64,000 nt of DNA from Ceratotherium simum simum (GCF_000283155.1 NW_004454229.1:1228481-1292480); one strand, 5' to 3'; positions 22,690 through 35,110 are shown, counted from the first letter of the stretch. The notes: generated by a model not told the origin, from the letters alone. Translations and numbers: made by a program.

Positions 22690-24025
22690 ACAAAAATAGG
22701 TATTGAACAGTGTCAAATGCTCTTTCTACACTGATTATTGAGATAATCATATGAGCTTTCAACTTGAGCTTATTTATGATGTGAGTTACATTGATAGGTT
22801 TTTCTGGTGGTGTACCTTCCTCATAGTCCCATACTAGGCTATTTTGTGAATATGCTTTTGTATTATGTTATCTAATATTTTATTTAGGTTTTTGTTCATA
22901 AGAGAATTGGACCTATAATTTTCTTTTCTTTATTGTCCTTTCTCAGTTTTGGAATCTAGATTATGCTGGCTTTTAAAATAAGAGCATATATCAGACCATT
23001 TCCTTGCTCCTGTCCACAGGTCTCTGATGTTCTCTTTGTTTTTCTTCAGTCTTTTTTTCTCAGATTCTTCAGAGGGTATCATTTTTATTGATCTATCTTC
23101 AAGGTAACTGACTCTTTCTTCTGCCATCTCCAATATGCTGTTAAGCCCATCTAGTGTATTTTTCATTTCAGTTAATGTTTTATTCAGTTCTAAAATTTCC
23201 ATTTGGTCTTTTTCTTAGTTGCTACATGTCTGCTGGGATTCCCTATTTGTTCACTCATTAGGACCATATTTTCCTTTACTCTTTGAACATATTTTCCTTT
23301 AATTCTTTGGGCATGTTTACAATAGCTGCTTTAAAGTCTTTTTATGCTATATCCAACATCTGTGCCATGTTGAGTTCTTTTTCTCATACTTGCATGTTTT
23401 CATGACTGTGGATCACATTTTTGTTTCTCTGTATATGTAGTGATTTTTTTTAATTGAATACTGGATGTTTTGAATAACGCATTGTAAGACCCTGGATTCT
23501 ATTATCTTTCTGTGAAGAGTGTTGATTCTTGTTTTAGCACACAGTTTAATTACTGGCCAATTACCTTAAACTTGTGCTGACTTAGCAATACAGTTTGTTA
23601 GTGCAGATATGTGGGAAGCCCAAGAGGGTTTTAAAGCCCTTCTAACTTGATAGGACTCAGCTTCCAAACTGTTTCTCCTATGGGTTTTGTCCGGCTTGGT
23701 TATAGACTTTGTTAAGGCAAGTCTAGTGTAGGCCTTACTGTAGGGTATGGTCCTTTCCGCTAGAGTGGAGCCTTTCTGATGTATCAGCTGGATTCCAGGA
23801 GTATTAACAAAGTGTCAAAAAGATCTCTCCACAGTGGAAGGCTCAGAACTCCAATGTCCCCCAGCACTGTTTGATCTCAAGTATCTCAGTTCTGCTCCCA
23901 ACCCTGTAGTAGCTGCTAATGGACAAGTCTCAAGTGGTTTCACGCTGTAAATGTAAAGCTCATCCCTCAGCCCTGAACTTTTGGGGAGACCCCATATAGG
24001 TTTCTGGGCTCTCTCTGCACAGCTC
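22690..24025 (-). mobile_element. LINE-1 relic, minus strand, with ORF1 coiled-coil segment
   Basis: The minus-strand open frame 22930-23202 (90 codons) contains the L1/HAL1 ORF1 coiled coil (MAEERVSYLEDRSIK, then EKKRLKKNKENIRDLW). The left part (22690-22930) resembles L1 reverse transcriptase text. The right part (23220-24020) is upstream L1-type sequence. It is degraded and not a functional protein. Confidence 0.7.
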
Positions 24026-24372
24026 CTGTCTTAGTCAGTTTGGGCTGCTGTAACAGAACACCATAGACTGAGTGGCTTATAAACAACAGAAATTTATTTC
24101 TCACAATTCTGGAGGCTGGAAGTCAATATCAGGGTGTCAGTAGGGTTGGGTTCCAGGTTGCAGATGGCTGTTTTCTTCTTGTATCCTCACACGATGGAGT
24201 GGATGAGAGAGCTCTCTGGGGTCTCTTTTATAAAAGCATGAATCCCATTCCTGAGGGCTCGGCCCTCATGACCTAATCACCTCTTACAGTCCCCACCCAC
24301 AAATACCATCACATTAGGGGTTTAGGATTTCAACACATGAGTTGGAGGAGACACAAACATTCAGTCTATAGC
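24026..24372 (-). mobile_element. MaLR-type (MST/MLT1-like) LTR, minus strand
   Basis: Starts 'cctgtcttagtcagtttggg', has 'aacaacagaaatttatttctca' and 'ttctggaggctggaagtc', and ends 'gacacaaacattcagtcta'. This is the full order of a MaLR LTR in reverse complement. Confidence 0.85.
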
Positions 24373-26104
24373 AACTAGTTTGAAGGTGTTCCCTCTGTTA
24401 TAGCCTTCAAGTTTCAGCCTCATACAAAAATTCAGCTGCCAATTTTAAGCCCCAGGCACAGAATTTTTGGTGAAAATTCTAATAGGCCTGAATAGCAGCT
24501 TTGTGAATGGCACCACCATAATTAACAATGTCTCAGGAAGATTTATAATTGCAGGCAGCAGATAAAACAGAAATAGTACTGCTTCTGCACTTTCCCTCCT
24601 TTTATCCTCTATGAAATTTTATGGGAAATCAGTCCAATAAAAAATGTAAGCTCTTAATCTTTCCCAGAAATCCTACCTCATTTGATGAATACTTTGAGGG
24701 AATAAATTAGAGCATTTTTTTTTTCTTTTATACAGTCTACTTTGCATTTATGAAGTGAGGATGGTAACTCAGACTCTCTGGCCAAATGGTCAGAAGGTCT
24801 GTTGTCTTTCATTCATGTTCAGTCTCCGTAAGGGAAATGATTTCCAACAAAGTCAGTGTCTTCTTTAGTTACAAGACTATTAACAATAATAATAGCCATA
24901 GTAACCATTCCGTGACAGTACATCATATATCAGGCACAATACAAGATACTTTATATACATAATTCTATATCTCACACATCTCTCTCTACAAGGTAAATAT
25001 TTATATTCCCATTTAACAAATGAGGAAACCAGCTCAGCGTAATTTAACTTGTCCATGCTCACACACAGATCATATCTGGCACAGCAGGAATTTGAACCTA
25101 AGTCTGCCCTACTTCAAAGGCAGCCTTCTTTCTGCTATAAAATGCTGCCTTTCATTATTTATTATTTTAATATTATCAATAACAAACATACCAATTAGTT
25201 TAAAATACAACTAAATAATCATAATAGTAATTTTTATATTATATTAATAGATGTTATATATATCATGATCTGAATAGAAATTTTTGTTTCTGAAAGAATG
25301 TTTTTGTCACTTAAGTTAATTCTCAAAATGATTCTGTCAATTTTAAAGGAGAACAATTTTTAAATCTAACACTAGACTGTGGGCTTATTTATCACTGAGA
25401 ATGGTATGGAAGGTTTAAGAGAAACAAAACTTTTAAAATTTCTGATGTAGCTTGGGATGAAAAGATAAAGCAGGAATCACCCTATAGTAAGAATTTTCTT
25501 ATATAGAATAGTATGAATTGTACCCTTTGGAAAAATGTGTCTGGGTTTGAAATGTATTATGCAACGAGAATAATACATACTCAAAAGAATGTTTTGTTTT
25601 ATTAATCTTGTCTCCCTATGTAAGATATGCTAGTTAGATGGCCATTCCTCTGACTGAATTTTAGAAAGTAATAAGCCAATGAGGAATCACTTCCAATTCC
25701 TCATATAACAGCCTTAGGGAAAATGGACATGTAATAAGCCAGCTTGCTTTTGAAAAACAAGAGGTGGGATGGGAAGGCACAGTGTCAAGTTCTGAGCTCT
25801 AGTTACAGATTGAGTCTGCTGCAATTGGGCATTACTTCCAACCTGGCAGACGGCCTCCTGAGACTCGACCCAACTGTCTCCATTTCAGGAAAGATAAGGA
25901 CCTGGGCAACTGCACCAGCGTCCCCAAAGGGCTGGTAGCAATGCATCGACTGTAAGCCTCATCCATTCTAGGGAAGAATTTCTGAATGAGGAAGGGGCCT
26001 CTGGTGGTGTTGGAGCTAGGTAGTTGTTGGGGGAGGTGGGGGATTCTAATGTAGGTACCATTTATTTTTGTCCACAACTACTAAGCTGTGAGCCCTGGAA
26101 CACT
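24373..26104. other. Unassigned intergenic DNA with a MIR-like piece
   Basis: Mostly AT-rich with nothing recognised. 24880-25150 has MIR-related themes ('caggcacaatacaagatactttatatac', 'aatgaggaaaccagctcag'). No gene is supported. Confidence 0.5.
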
Positions 26105-26578
26105 GAGTACTTGTACAATGAATAACAACTTCCCAAAGACGTCTACGTCCTAATCCCTGGAACCTGTTAATGTTACTTTTTTGGCGAAAGGGACTTTATA
26201 GATGTGATCAAGTTAATGATTTTGAGATGGGGGGATTATCCTGGTTTATCCAGGTGGGCCTGATGTAATCACAAGGGAACCAGGCGGGATCAGAGTCAGA
26301 AAGAGGGTGATGTGATAACAGAGGCAGAGGGAGAAAAGGTGATGTGGTATGGGGCCATGAGCTGAGACATGAGGACAGCCTTTAGAAAAGGGAAAAGGCA
26401 AGGAATGGATGGTCCCTGAGAGACTCCAGAGGAACCAGCCCTGTCAACATCTTGATTTTAGTCTTGTAAGACTCATTTCAGACTTCTAACCTCTAGAACT
26501 GTCAGATAATAATTTGTCTTGTTTTAAGCCCCTAAGTTTGTGGTAATTTGTTATAGTGGCACCAGGAAACTAATACAG
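26105..26578 (+). mobile_element. MaLR-type (MLT1-like) LTR, near complete
   Basis: Runs from 'gacgtctacgtcctaatccctggaacctgt' through 'aaagggactttatagatgtgatcaagtta' and 'gggattatcctggtttatcc' to 'ggaaactaatacagc'. This is the typical plus-strand MLT1 order. Confidence 0.85.
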
Positions 26579-27440
26579 CACTTGATTGGGTCAAAACTGC
26601 AAGAGGGTTAGAAGTTAAACAGGCCAACTGTAAATTTCTTAACCTAGTCCAGAATTAATTTTGCAGCAGAAATTACAAACGTAAATATCATGACACAAAT
26701 AGTGACCTCAGGAGGACTTTTTATGTCATGCTCGTAGGCAACGATAACTCCTTTATAGTTGGGGGTGGTTTCTTAGCACATTGATAACATTCCTTTTACA
26801 TCCTTCCCTTGCCACCTGCAAGTTTCAACAAAATTAAATTCTAATACCAGTCCCTAAAAATAGATAAAGCCTGTTCATTGAGAGTGTGGACCAAAATCCT
26901 AAGGCCGTATTGGCACCAGAGACTGCCCTCCCCCCACCCCTTGCAGCCCTGGGTATTCCATTCTGGGTATTCTTCCTCAAATGGATGTGCCTGCAAATGT
27001 CTTTGGGTGTCTTCATTTTCCCTTGTTCTTATGGGGATGAAGCGTGGCGATGAGTTGGGTCTCTCCCCATTTTCTGAGCAAGATACGCAGCCTGGCCCCT
27101 ACACTGGAGACTCCCTTTTAACATTGCTTCTTTCTTGGCTTCTATCCATCAGAACAAGGTTGTCTTCTCACTGCTCCTTCAAAGTTCTGAGGGCTTTTTA
27201 ATAAACAAAGTAAGCGTCTTTTCTTTAATTGGTTTAACCAACTTTTACTTAGAGAAATAATGGTACAACACCTAAAATTAAATATATATCTGGTCCCACT
27301 CCAGACACATTAAGTCAGCACCTTTGGGAGTGAGGCCCAGGCATCTACAGTTTAAAACTTTCCCCAGGTGATTACAACCAGGATTGAAAACCACTGGTCT
27401 AAGCCAGTCATAAAATTCTTGGCCAAATTTTAATCACCAG
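26579..27440. other. Unassigned intergenic DNA
   Basis: No gene or clear repeat recognised except the short text 27300-27400 ('gaggcccaggcatctacagtttaaaac...ccactggtctaa'), which resembles one end of a MER5-type hAT element. Confidence 0.4.
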
Positions 27441-27810
27441 TATTATGGGCTAAATTATGTCCCCTAAGATTCATATGTTGAAGTCTTAACCCCCAACCTC
27501 AAAATGTGATTGTATTTGGAGATAGAGCCTTTAAAGAGGTAATTAAGGTTAAATGAGGTTACTGGGGGGCCCTAATCCAATGGTGTCCTTATAAGAAGAG
27601 GAGATTAGGATACAGACACACACACAGGAAAGACCATGGGAGAGAAGACGGCCATCTACAAGCTAAGGAGAGAGGCCTCAGAAGAAACCAACCTGCCAAC
27701 ACCTTGATCCTGGACTTCCAGCCTCCAGAACTGTCAGAAAATAAATGTCTGTTGTTTAAGCCTCTCAGTCTGTGGCACTTTGTTATGGCAGCCCAAGCAG
27801 CCTAATACAG
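27441..27810 (+). mobile_element. MaLR-type (MST/MLT1-like) LTR, complete
   Basis: 'tattatgggctaaattatgtcccc', 'catatgttgaagtcttaacccc', 'ggtgtccttataagaagagg', 'gacttccagcctccagaactgt' and 'cctaatacag' follow in order over about 370 bp. This is a full-length solo LTR. Confidence 0.88.
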
Positions 27811-28368
27811 CCAGTAAAAAAAATGATCTCAAATCCTTTTCATCCTAAAAACCCTCATTTCCTGAACTCTGAACATTAGCATGGGCTGTACTTCTCTTTT
27901 TTCAAGGGGATAGAAAATCATAATAGCTTTCATCGTAAGAAAATACCAAATACTCAGGTAAATTGCTTTTACTTGCAAATAACAGAAAACTCAATTATTA
28001 TTGGCTTAAAAAAATAAAGATATCCAATTCTGTCATATACCAAGAAGACTGGAGGTAGTCAGGAGAGGGATCCTGCAGAAGCTCACCTGGTTTGAAAGCC
28101 CAGGCCCTTTCTGTTTTTCCATTTCCCTGTCTATAGCACTTGTTTTTTTCTTCACGCTGGTTGCCCACATTCACATCAGGAAAGAGGAGAAAGGGCAGCA
28201 CCAACAAACTAGAAAGCCATGCCTGTGCCTTTTCATAGGAAAATAAAGATTTTTCCAGAGGTCTCCGAACAGACCTCAGTTTGCTGGGTCACATGGCCTC
28301 CTGCAGCTGCAGGGAAGGCTAGAGGTGGAATTCTCACAAATGGGGAAAGGATGTTCATGACTGAGAAC

Positions 28369-28579
28369 CAGTGGTTCTCTCAATCCAGTGGTTCCCAGAA
28401 TCACCTGGGGAAATTTAACAACTATAGATGCCTGGGCTTCATTCCCAAAGGTTCTGATTATATACGTATGTATATATTATAAAATATGTACGTGTATATA
28501 TACATTAAATTAAAAATATATATTATACATATTTAACTCTACAGGTGATTCCACTTCATAGACAGGTTGAGAACCACTG
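28369..28579. mobile_element. MER5-type hAT element with internal AT-rich expansion
   Basis: CAGTGGTTC at 28369 (repeated at 28386) and the inverted GAGAACCACTG ending at 28579 are MER5 terminal repeats, and 'agaatcacctggggaa' is its interior. About 100 bp (28450-28545) of TA-rich microsatellite lies inside. Confidence 0.8.
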
Positions 28580-28769
28580 GCATGGACCAATTATGGTTCA
28601 TCCCTTGGTTCCACCTGGAATAAAATTGAGACTCAAATAGCAAGCAAGACAGGGAAAATAATAGGATAGGGATTAACATCACGTGGCAGACACAGCTAGA
28701 AATTATTTGCGCATAAAACAGGAAAGATGCAGCTGGGTTTGGGCATATTTGGATACAAGATTAAAATGA

Positions 28770-28905
28770 TCAATCTCTTTCTCCCTTCTCCCCCTCCCTT
28801 CCCTTTCATCTCTCTCCACTTCCATCTTCCTCTCTCTCCATCTCTCTTCCATCCCACTCCATTTTTTTCTTCCCTTCATCTCCCTCTCCTTCTATCTCTA
28901 GCACA
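28770..28905. repeat. Homopyrimidine (CT-rich) tract
   Basis: About 135 bp almost wholly C/T with TCTC, TTCC and CCCT units. A strand-asymmetric tract of this kind can form triplex DNA. Confidence 0.85.
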
Positions 28906-29721
28906 TCTTCATAACCAAGGTTAGATACTCATAAGCAGGATTATAAGAAATATTCCCTACAGAACCAAAACAGATCATCCAGTCGTTGGTTGAATGCTTC
29001 CAGTGACAGAAAGCTCACTCCCTAACCATTCTGAAGTTCTCTATTACGATGAGACAAAAGCTATCTCCTCAAAGATTCTATTCAGTGATCTATTTAATGG
29101 GGTTTGGAGCTGCTTAGAACACATTTGTTCTCTTCTCTCCAGCCCCCATGACATCTTTTCTCCTCCAGGTTTCTCAACTCTGGTTCCTTCAGCCATCCTG
29201 CTTCGGCATGGCCTGGATCCCCCTCACCATTCCCCCTCACTCTTCTTTGGCTACACTGTTGAGTGGTCAGGGGCCCTCTTAAGCTGCAGCACCATAGCCT
29301 GAATATTGTAATAGGGAGAATCTGCCCAGAGGTTGGGTGACTTGACTGTTCTTGAAGGGGAGAAAGAGGACGTGGAAAATAAAAGCCTCCATTCACAGAC
29401 ATCACCTTGCTGCCTGGCCATGAAGGAGACAGACATGGGTAGACACAAGAACGAGCAGCAGAGTTTAGTATCATGGAAGTCAATAGAAGAAAGAATTTCA
29501 GGGATGGAGTGATGACCATCAGTGCCCCATGCTGTTATGGGTTTGGTAAGGTAAGTACTGAAAGTCCTTAATGGGTTTGGAACCTGCTCATTGGTGACCT
29601 TCATTAGATGGGTTTCAGTTAATGAATGAATGCCGAATAAGGCCATAGAGACAGCAAGTGCAGAAGAATGAAGAGCTTGTAGACGGCAGTTACACGAGGA
29701 TATAGTCCAGAAGGTGAGGTC

Positions 29722-29757
29722 GGGGGTGTGTGTGCGTGTGTGTGTGTGAGTGTGTGC
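29722..29757. repeat. (GT)n microsatellite
   Basis: Interrupted GT dinucleotides with a GC and a GA variant. Confidence 0.9.
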
Positions 29758-31929
29758 TTAAGGATGGGAGAAGTTTGAGTATGGTTATAGGCTGAGCAAA
29801 AAGAGGCAGTAGAGAGTTAGAGGCTGAAAGCAGGGCGCAGGAAGATGATTTTGGAGCTATGTTCTGCAGGACTCAGGAGAGTCTGGGGTTAAGGGCATAG
29901 GTGAAGGCATTGGCCTTGAACAGGTAAATTAACACATCTTCTATGGAGCCTAAGGGAAGGAGGCATAATGTGTACATAGAAAAATGGAAGACTCCTTTGA
30001 AATGAAGACACAGAAAGATTTGGGGAGATTGCTTTTATAAATTGAAGGAATCTCAGTGCTGATATGTCTGTTGGTCCATTTTTCTCCTCCCTTCATTGAA
30101 GTTTTATTGAATCCCTGCCACCCCGCATTGTGGAGATAGAGAAGAATGAAACAAACCTTTGTCCTTGCAGAGCTCCCAGTCTGGACAGAGATGGCTCTGC
30201 TCTTCACCTGTTGCTCTCCACAACCAACAGGACCCAGACCAGCACTCCACGTAGGCCATGGGTTAGAGAGAACCACTTTCCTCCTAGCCCACGAAGTCCT
30301 ATTTCCTTTCAATCTTTCTAGATGTCCTCGATTTCCTAATCATTTTTTCAAAGCTATATATGAGAACACAGCTCACTGGGATGGCTGGACAAGAGAAGAG
30401 AAAAAGGAGTCAAAGATAGACTAGGTGGGGAAGAAATAAACTGTTATTTTAAAGCAGATGGCCTAATTCTTCTGGAAAGAACTGTGTGTGTTTGGAAAAA
30501 TATTTCAAGACTTCTCTACAGGTATGAACAGGGAAACCCAGAGGACATAAGCAGAAGAGCCTAGTGCAGCAGAAAAGAGGACAGAAATGCTTTGCACGTG
30601 AGGGGGGATGAGTTCTGAGGTTCGGGTGTCGGGAGGAGGGGAGTCTGAAATGCCTCAGATGTGAGAGGAGACATGAGGGATGGAAGCACCGTTAGAACAA
30701 GCAAGGTACATGAGCTCCTAAAATTCATATCTGAATAGAAAAAAAGTCTGAGTTGGGGGTAGAAAGTGAGGTAAAGGCCCTGAACTTCCTGGTGATCCCC
30801 TGGGTAATTGTTGGTTTATGCGTCAGGCTGGCCCGTGGCCTGTGAGATCCCTGCAGGCAAGGGCCAGATCTTGGCTATTCTATGCCCAGTAGCTATCATT
30901 GTGCCTGGGCAGTTCCAGATTTTGTGAACTCTAAAGCTTATATAATTTGGGGAGGCCCCTTCCAGAAAAAGAATACAACATTTACTAATGGAAAATTAAG
31001 TAAAAAAGTGAATATTTATCTAAAATGAGGGAACAAATCACAAATTGAATTTTTAAAAATCTCAAAATCCAGAAAAATCATATCACATTTTTATTAATTA
31101 ACTGCCTGATATACAGCTATAATACTTTTCTTCCTGAATTTATTTCCTGAATCTTTTCTTTGATCATATCTTCATATAACAACAATTTTTGTAAAATCAT
31201 TTTCTTTTCAGAGAACAGAAAGACAATTTGGTCTTTCTTCTAGCACAATTGATCAAAATTGGGTTTTTATTTTCCAGAATTCAGAAAAGTTTATGCTAGC
31301 TTCACAACTCCTTATTGGTCATGTTTTGTAACTTTTCCACACTGTTGTTCTGGAAACCTGTATCAAGTTTCTTGTGTTAGGTGCGATGAGAATGCAGGGC
31401 ATTTTGCATTGCCTCATATGGCACTAACCCTGCGCTCTCTGAACTGACAGCACTCCCTCACGGGCTGGTTGCTGACGGCTCTGCCGTAGGGGCCCTGCAC
31501 CTTTGGGTCACAGCGCTAGGTGAGTCAGTACCTGGGCAGGAGCAGTATTGCTGGAGGCCATGCCTGTACCGGGGAGGGCCAGCAATAACTGAGTTTTACA
31601 TGGGAGATGACTGAATCACATAAACGTAACCCACTAAACCCAAACTTCAACTTGACCTCCCTTTAGCTGGATCCCCAAAATGCCTATGGCCACTTCATTG
31701 CACCATATGTGAAGGCAAGTGAGGTGGGGGGGGGAATTGGAGTGGGAAGAGGCAAGGGTCTTAGAAGACTGCCGTTGCAATCTCGCTTATGCAATTTACA
31801 AAAACATGATCAGGTGAACACAGGACTGGGGAAGGGGCTAGTGCAAGTCAGCGCCCTGCAGCCTCTTGAACCTACAATAAATCGTCTGTCACCTGGTGGG
31901 CACTGGATGAACAAGTAGACAAGAAAGGG

Positions 31930-32760
31930 CGGGAAAGGAGGAGGAAGACGAGCGAGCGGGAGCCATAAGCTGCTGCCCGAAAGGAAGGAGACCCGCCACT
32001 GCTGCGGTCGCTGAGGTGTGGCGCGGACGCAGCCTGACCTCCGCCGGGAACCTGCTCCGCTCGTCCAGCGGGGCTTCTGCCCTCCCGGGTAGGCTGCTGT
32101 CCCCTCTCCTCTTCGCCCCAGCCGTTCCAGCCACACAAGGGCTCTGTTCTCATCACTGAGGAGGAGGTTTGCCGGTCACCAGGCCTCCCTGTGCGCCTCT
32201 CGATTTGCAGCGTTTAAAGGGCGTGAAGAGATGCATTCGGAGGCAGGCTTGTAACTCTGCACTTCCCGCAGCGCGAGTCCCCGCTGCAACGTCCGCGCCG
32301 CCAGCAACCGCCGAGCACAGCCGGGCGGACGGCAGCGTTTGCCCCACGAAACACTCGACACTGTGCCAATAAACCGTAAGAGGAGAAGACAGCCCCTGTC
32401 TACTTTGAAGTTACAGGGCAGCTTCGGAATGCGCTGACCAAAGCCAAATGGGCCGCCGGCTCCGTGCGATTCTAGTCCCCAGCCCTGCGATGAACACTAC
32501 AGTGAGCAGCAGAGCGGGCCGCCGGCTCAAGTCCCCGCTCGGCAGGGCCGCTGGGATCTCCCCTGCCGGGTCCCTCCCTTCCCCGCTGGGGTTGGGGGTA
32601 AGGATGTCCTGGCACCACGGGAGCCGTCCGGCCATGGGCGCCACGGTCCCTCTCCACTACACCTCTTTGTCGCCTTGTCGTCAACTGGGGCTACTCCCTG
32701 TGCCGAGAACACAGCCCCGAGCCTCTGCTGCCAGTGCATCCTCTAGAGCCCTTTCTTCAC
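31930..32760. promoter_or_regulatory. Second CpG-rich block, candidate CpG island
   Basis: CpG density rises sharply (for example 31950-32090, 32260-32340, 32445-32660) between CpG-poor flanks. No repeat family known to me explains it. GGGCCGCCGGCTC occurs twice (32449 and 32515). Open frames on both strands (up to 165 codons at 32448-32945 plus) show no domain. A Tigger transposon begins just to the right. It may be an orphan promoter or enhancer, or the remnant of a GC-rich retrocopy. Confidence 0.5.
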
Positions 32761-32974
32761 TCGCACCCTTCTGTCCCCGTCCTCCCTGTAACATAAGTCC
32801 TGGAAGCCGCGTCTCTCCAGCCAGTGACAACGCCCCCTCCTTCAGAGGGTCTGGCAACCTACTGAAAACAGCTGCAGTAGCCCCCCAGGGGATGTTCGGA
32901 AAGCACCAAACCATATATACACTGCTTTTTCCCACACATACATAATTTTAGGTACCTCGGCAAAACCAGCAGAA

Positions 32975-33494
32975 CTGCTTTTTCCTTCCTCACAATTTCG
33001 AGGATAGGAGATCCCTTCTTACACGGCAGGTCTCAGCAACCTCAGCATAGGATATTTTCCCTCTCCCTATTGTCAGAACTTTCACCTTTTCACTTAAAGG
33101 AAGCACTTTACGGCGTCTCTGGCATATCCGAATTGCTAGCATCACTACTCTTGCACTTTGGGGCCATTATTAAGTAAAATAAGTGTTACTTGAACACAAG
33201 CACTGTGATACCATGACAGCCGATGTGATAATGGGGACCACTACTAAGCGACTAACCAACCAGGGGGTAGAGTATACAGCGTTGGATACACTGGACGGAG
33301 GGGTGATTCACATCCCCGGCTGGGTGGAGCAGGATGGCGTGAGATTTCATCACCCTGCTCAGAATGGCACTCAATTTAAAACTTATAAATTGTTTATTTC
33401 TGGAATTTTCCATTTAATACTTTGGGACCACAGTTGACCATGGGTAAGTGAAACCGCAGAAAGTGAAACTGCGGATAAGGGGGGACTACTGTAA
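32975..33494 (-). mobile_element. Tigger (pogo/Tc1-mariner) DNA transposon, 5' end and transposase start, degraded
   Basis: On the minus strand the terminal sequence (complement of 33465-33494, AGTAGTCCCCCCTTATCCGC) is followed by the non-coding leader. The start of the transposase, CENP-B-like N-terminus, reads from the ATG at 33166-33164 (MAPKCKSSDASNSDMPE). A frameshift and stops follow, and the sequence ends near 32975. The plus-strand open frame 33183-33437 is the complement of the leader, not a gene. Confidence 0.8.
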
Positions 33495-33864
33495 TCTACC
33501 AAAGGTACATGCCCTTTCCGATTTTCATATACGTTCTTGACGCGTGGGGGTCATGTTATCCAGGGCCAAGGTGGAAGAGAGTTGAATGGCAGCATGCACT
33601 ATCAGGTGCAAAACATGATTCCTCCCTGCCAACCCACAAGCCTGCAAAAATTCCAAGACAGGAGTCCTAGGCCTCCTACTTTAGGGTGAGTTCCTTGAAA
33701 ACCTGCGGATCCTGCTTGAGGGCATCCTGTGAGAGCCAATTTGAAGATTCAGGTGCCTGGAATCTGGGCTCAGCCCTCAGTTTCCAGCCAGAGGCACTGT
33801 TTCTCCCAGGAGGCCGGGGAGTCCTTGTGTGAACAGGATTCCTGGAAGCTCGGATCTCGCAGAG
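33495..33864. other. Unassigned intergenic DNA
   Basis: No recognised gene or repeat between the Tigger end and the next repeat-like block. Confidence 0.4.
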
Positions 33865-34560
33865 CTGCTGTCTTAGTTTGGGTTCCCCCAGCCCCTCAGA
33901 CAATTATTTGAGTGTAAGTAGTTTATTGAGGCAGTGATCCCAGGAAACTAGTCAGAGAAGGAAGGAGGCCAGTAAAGGGCCCCTTTTCAAGCAGGTTACC
34001 ATCACGGGCAGCTGGAGCATAATCCCACTCAGAGCCAGGGCAGAAGATACACATTCGAGTTATCCCGTCCCAGGGGTAGAAATCTTAGGCCCTTATCTAC
34101 CCATTCCCGCCAGCCATTGGTTGAGAGTGTTAATTCCAGCCTTTCTGGCGTGCCCTGTGGGTGGAGTGGGCTCCGGCAGCAAGAGAAAGCAGAGAATGCC
34201 AGGTGCTGGCAGTTGGAAGTCCGGAGGGTGAGCACAGACCTGGTTCACACGAGCTAATAGGGGCGGGACACGGACCTGGAGGGGGCAGTTCCCAAGGTGG
34301 ACAAGCAGGACCCTCTCTTGATCCATACAGAAGGCCACAACCAAGGAAAAGTAGTTTGCGTGCCCTTCAGCCTGTGATGATTGTAATCTACCCAGTAAGG
34401 AACAGCTAAGACGTAGGAAATGGACCAGTCCTATATCCCTAGGCCTCTGGGCCCTGAAGAGGGTAAGGCAGGGAGCTGGGGTTTAGGACAGAAATCCTAG
34501 TTCAAAAGGGAATTGGGGTGGGAAGGAAGGGAAACTGAGGCATACATCCACATTACTCTA
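33865..34560 (-). repeat. Probable interspersed repeat (LTR-like), family unassigned
   Basis: 'gtcttagtttgggttccccc', 'aagtagtttattgaggcagtgatcccagg' and 'aagcaggttaccatcacgggcagctggagcataatccc' strongly resemble a recurring mammalian repeat in reverse orientation, but I cannot name it. Confidence 0.4.
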
Positions 34561-34859
34561 GATAAGTCGTTCTCCCTGAGAATGATATCACCCGTAGGTG
34601 TTTCAGGAATTTATGGGTCTCTTAAAAATGGCTATCACAACAATTGGGGGTGCTCCTGACACTTAGTGGGAAATATTCAGAAATGCCAGGTGGTCCTACA
34701 CAATGAAGAATTGTCCAGCATCCCCAAATCCTACCTCTTCACATATTCTTATAGGTGAAAAGCTTATTTATAAATATCTAACTTCATTTCACATAAACTC
34801 AGTGTTTTTTGCATAATTTTAATACAGAGCAGTTTTTCCAGGAATAATGCAACTTTTCT

Positions 34860-35110
34860 TTTTTTTTTTTTGCTGGGAAGGTTTCACCCTGATCTAACAT
34901 CTGTTGCCAGTCTTCCTTTCTTTTTCTTTTTCTCCCCAAAGCCCAGTACATAGTATTTTAGTTGTAGGTCCTTCTAGTTCTTCTTTGTGAGCCACGGCCA
35001 CAGCATGGCTTCCAAGAGACAAGTGGTGTGGTTCCGCGCTGGGGAACTGAACCCGGGCCACCGAAGTGGAGTGCGCTGGACTTTAAACACTAGGCCATCA
35101 GGGTTGGCTC
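34860..35110 (-). mobile_element. ERE SINE, long form carrying both tail modules, minus strand
   Basis: In reverse complement: head GAGCCAACCCTGATGGCCTA, B-box region, 'gccatgctgtggccgtggct', then the 'acaactaaaatactatgtactgggctttgggg' tail and after it the 'ggaagactggcaacagatgttag' module, then a poly-A (the T-run at 34858-34871). It is diverged, so probably an older copy. Flanking CAACTTTTCT and CAACTTTCTT are likely target-site duplications. Confidence 0.85.

Larger units (their letters stand above)
28580..31920. other. Unassigned intergenic DNA with simple repeats
   Basis: Contains a pyrimidine tract (28770-28905) and a (GT)n run (29722-29757). The rest has no recognised gene. Overlapping open frames at 29094-29646 on both strands have no domain and no splice-consistent partners. 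Confidence 0.4.

Noticed and set aside
22930..23202. 90-codon coiled-coil frame as a possible small protein
   Set aside because: It matches the LINE-1 ORF1 coiled coil and is embedded in L1 relic sequence.
32448..32945. 165-codon plus-strand frame in the second CpG-rich block
   Set aside because: It has no domain, no splice-supported context and competing frames on both strands. I kept the CpG block but not a gene.
33183..33437. 84-codon plus-strand frame with protein-like composition
   Set aside because: It is the antisense of the non-coding leader of a Tigger transposon whose transposase start lies on the minus strand.
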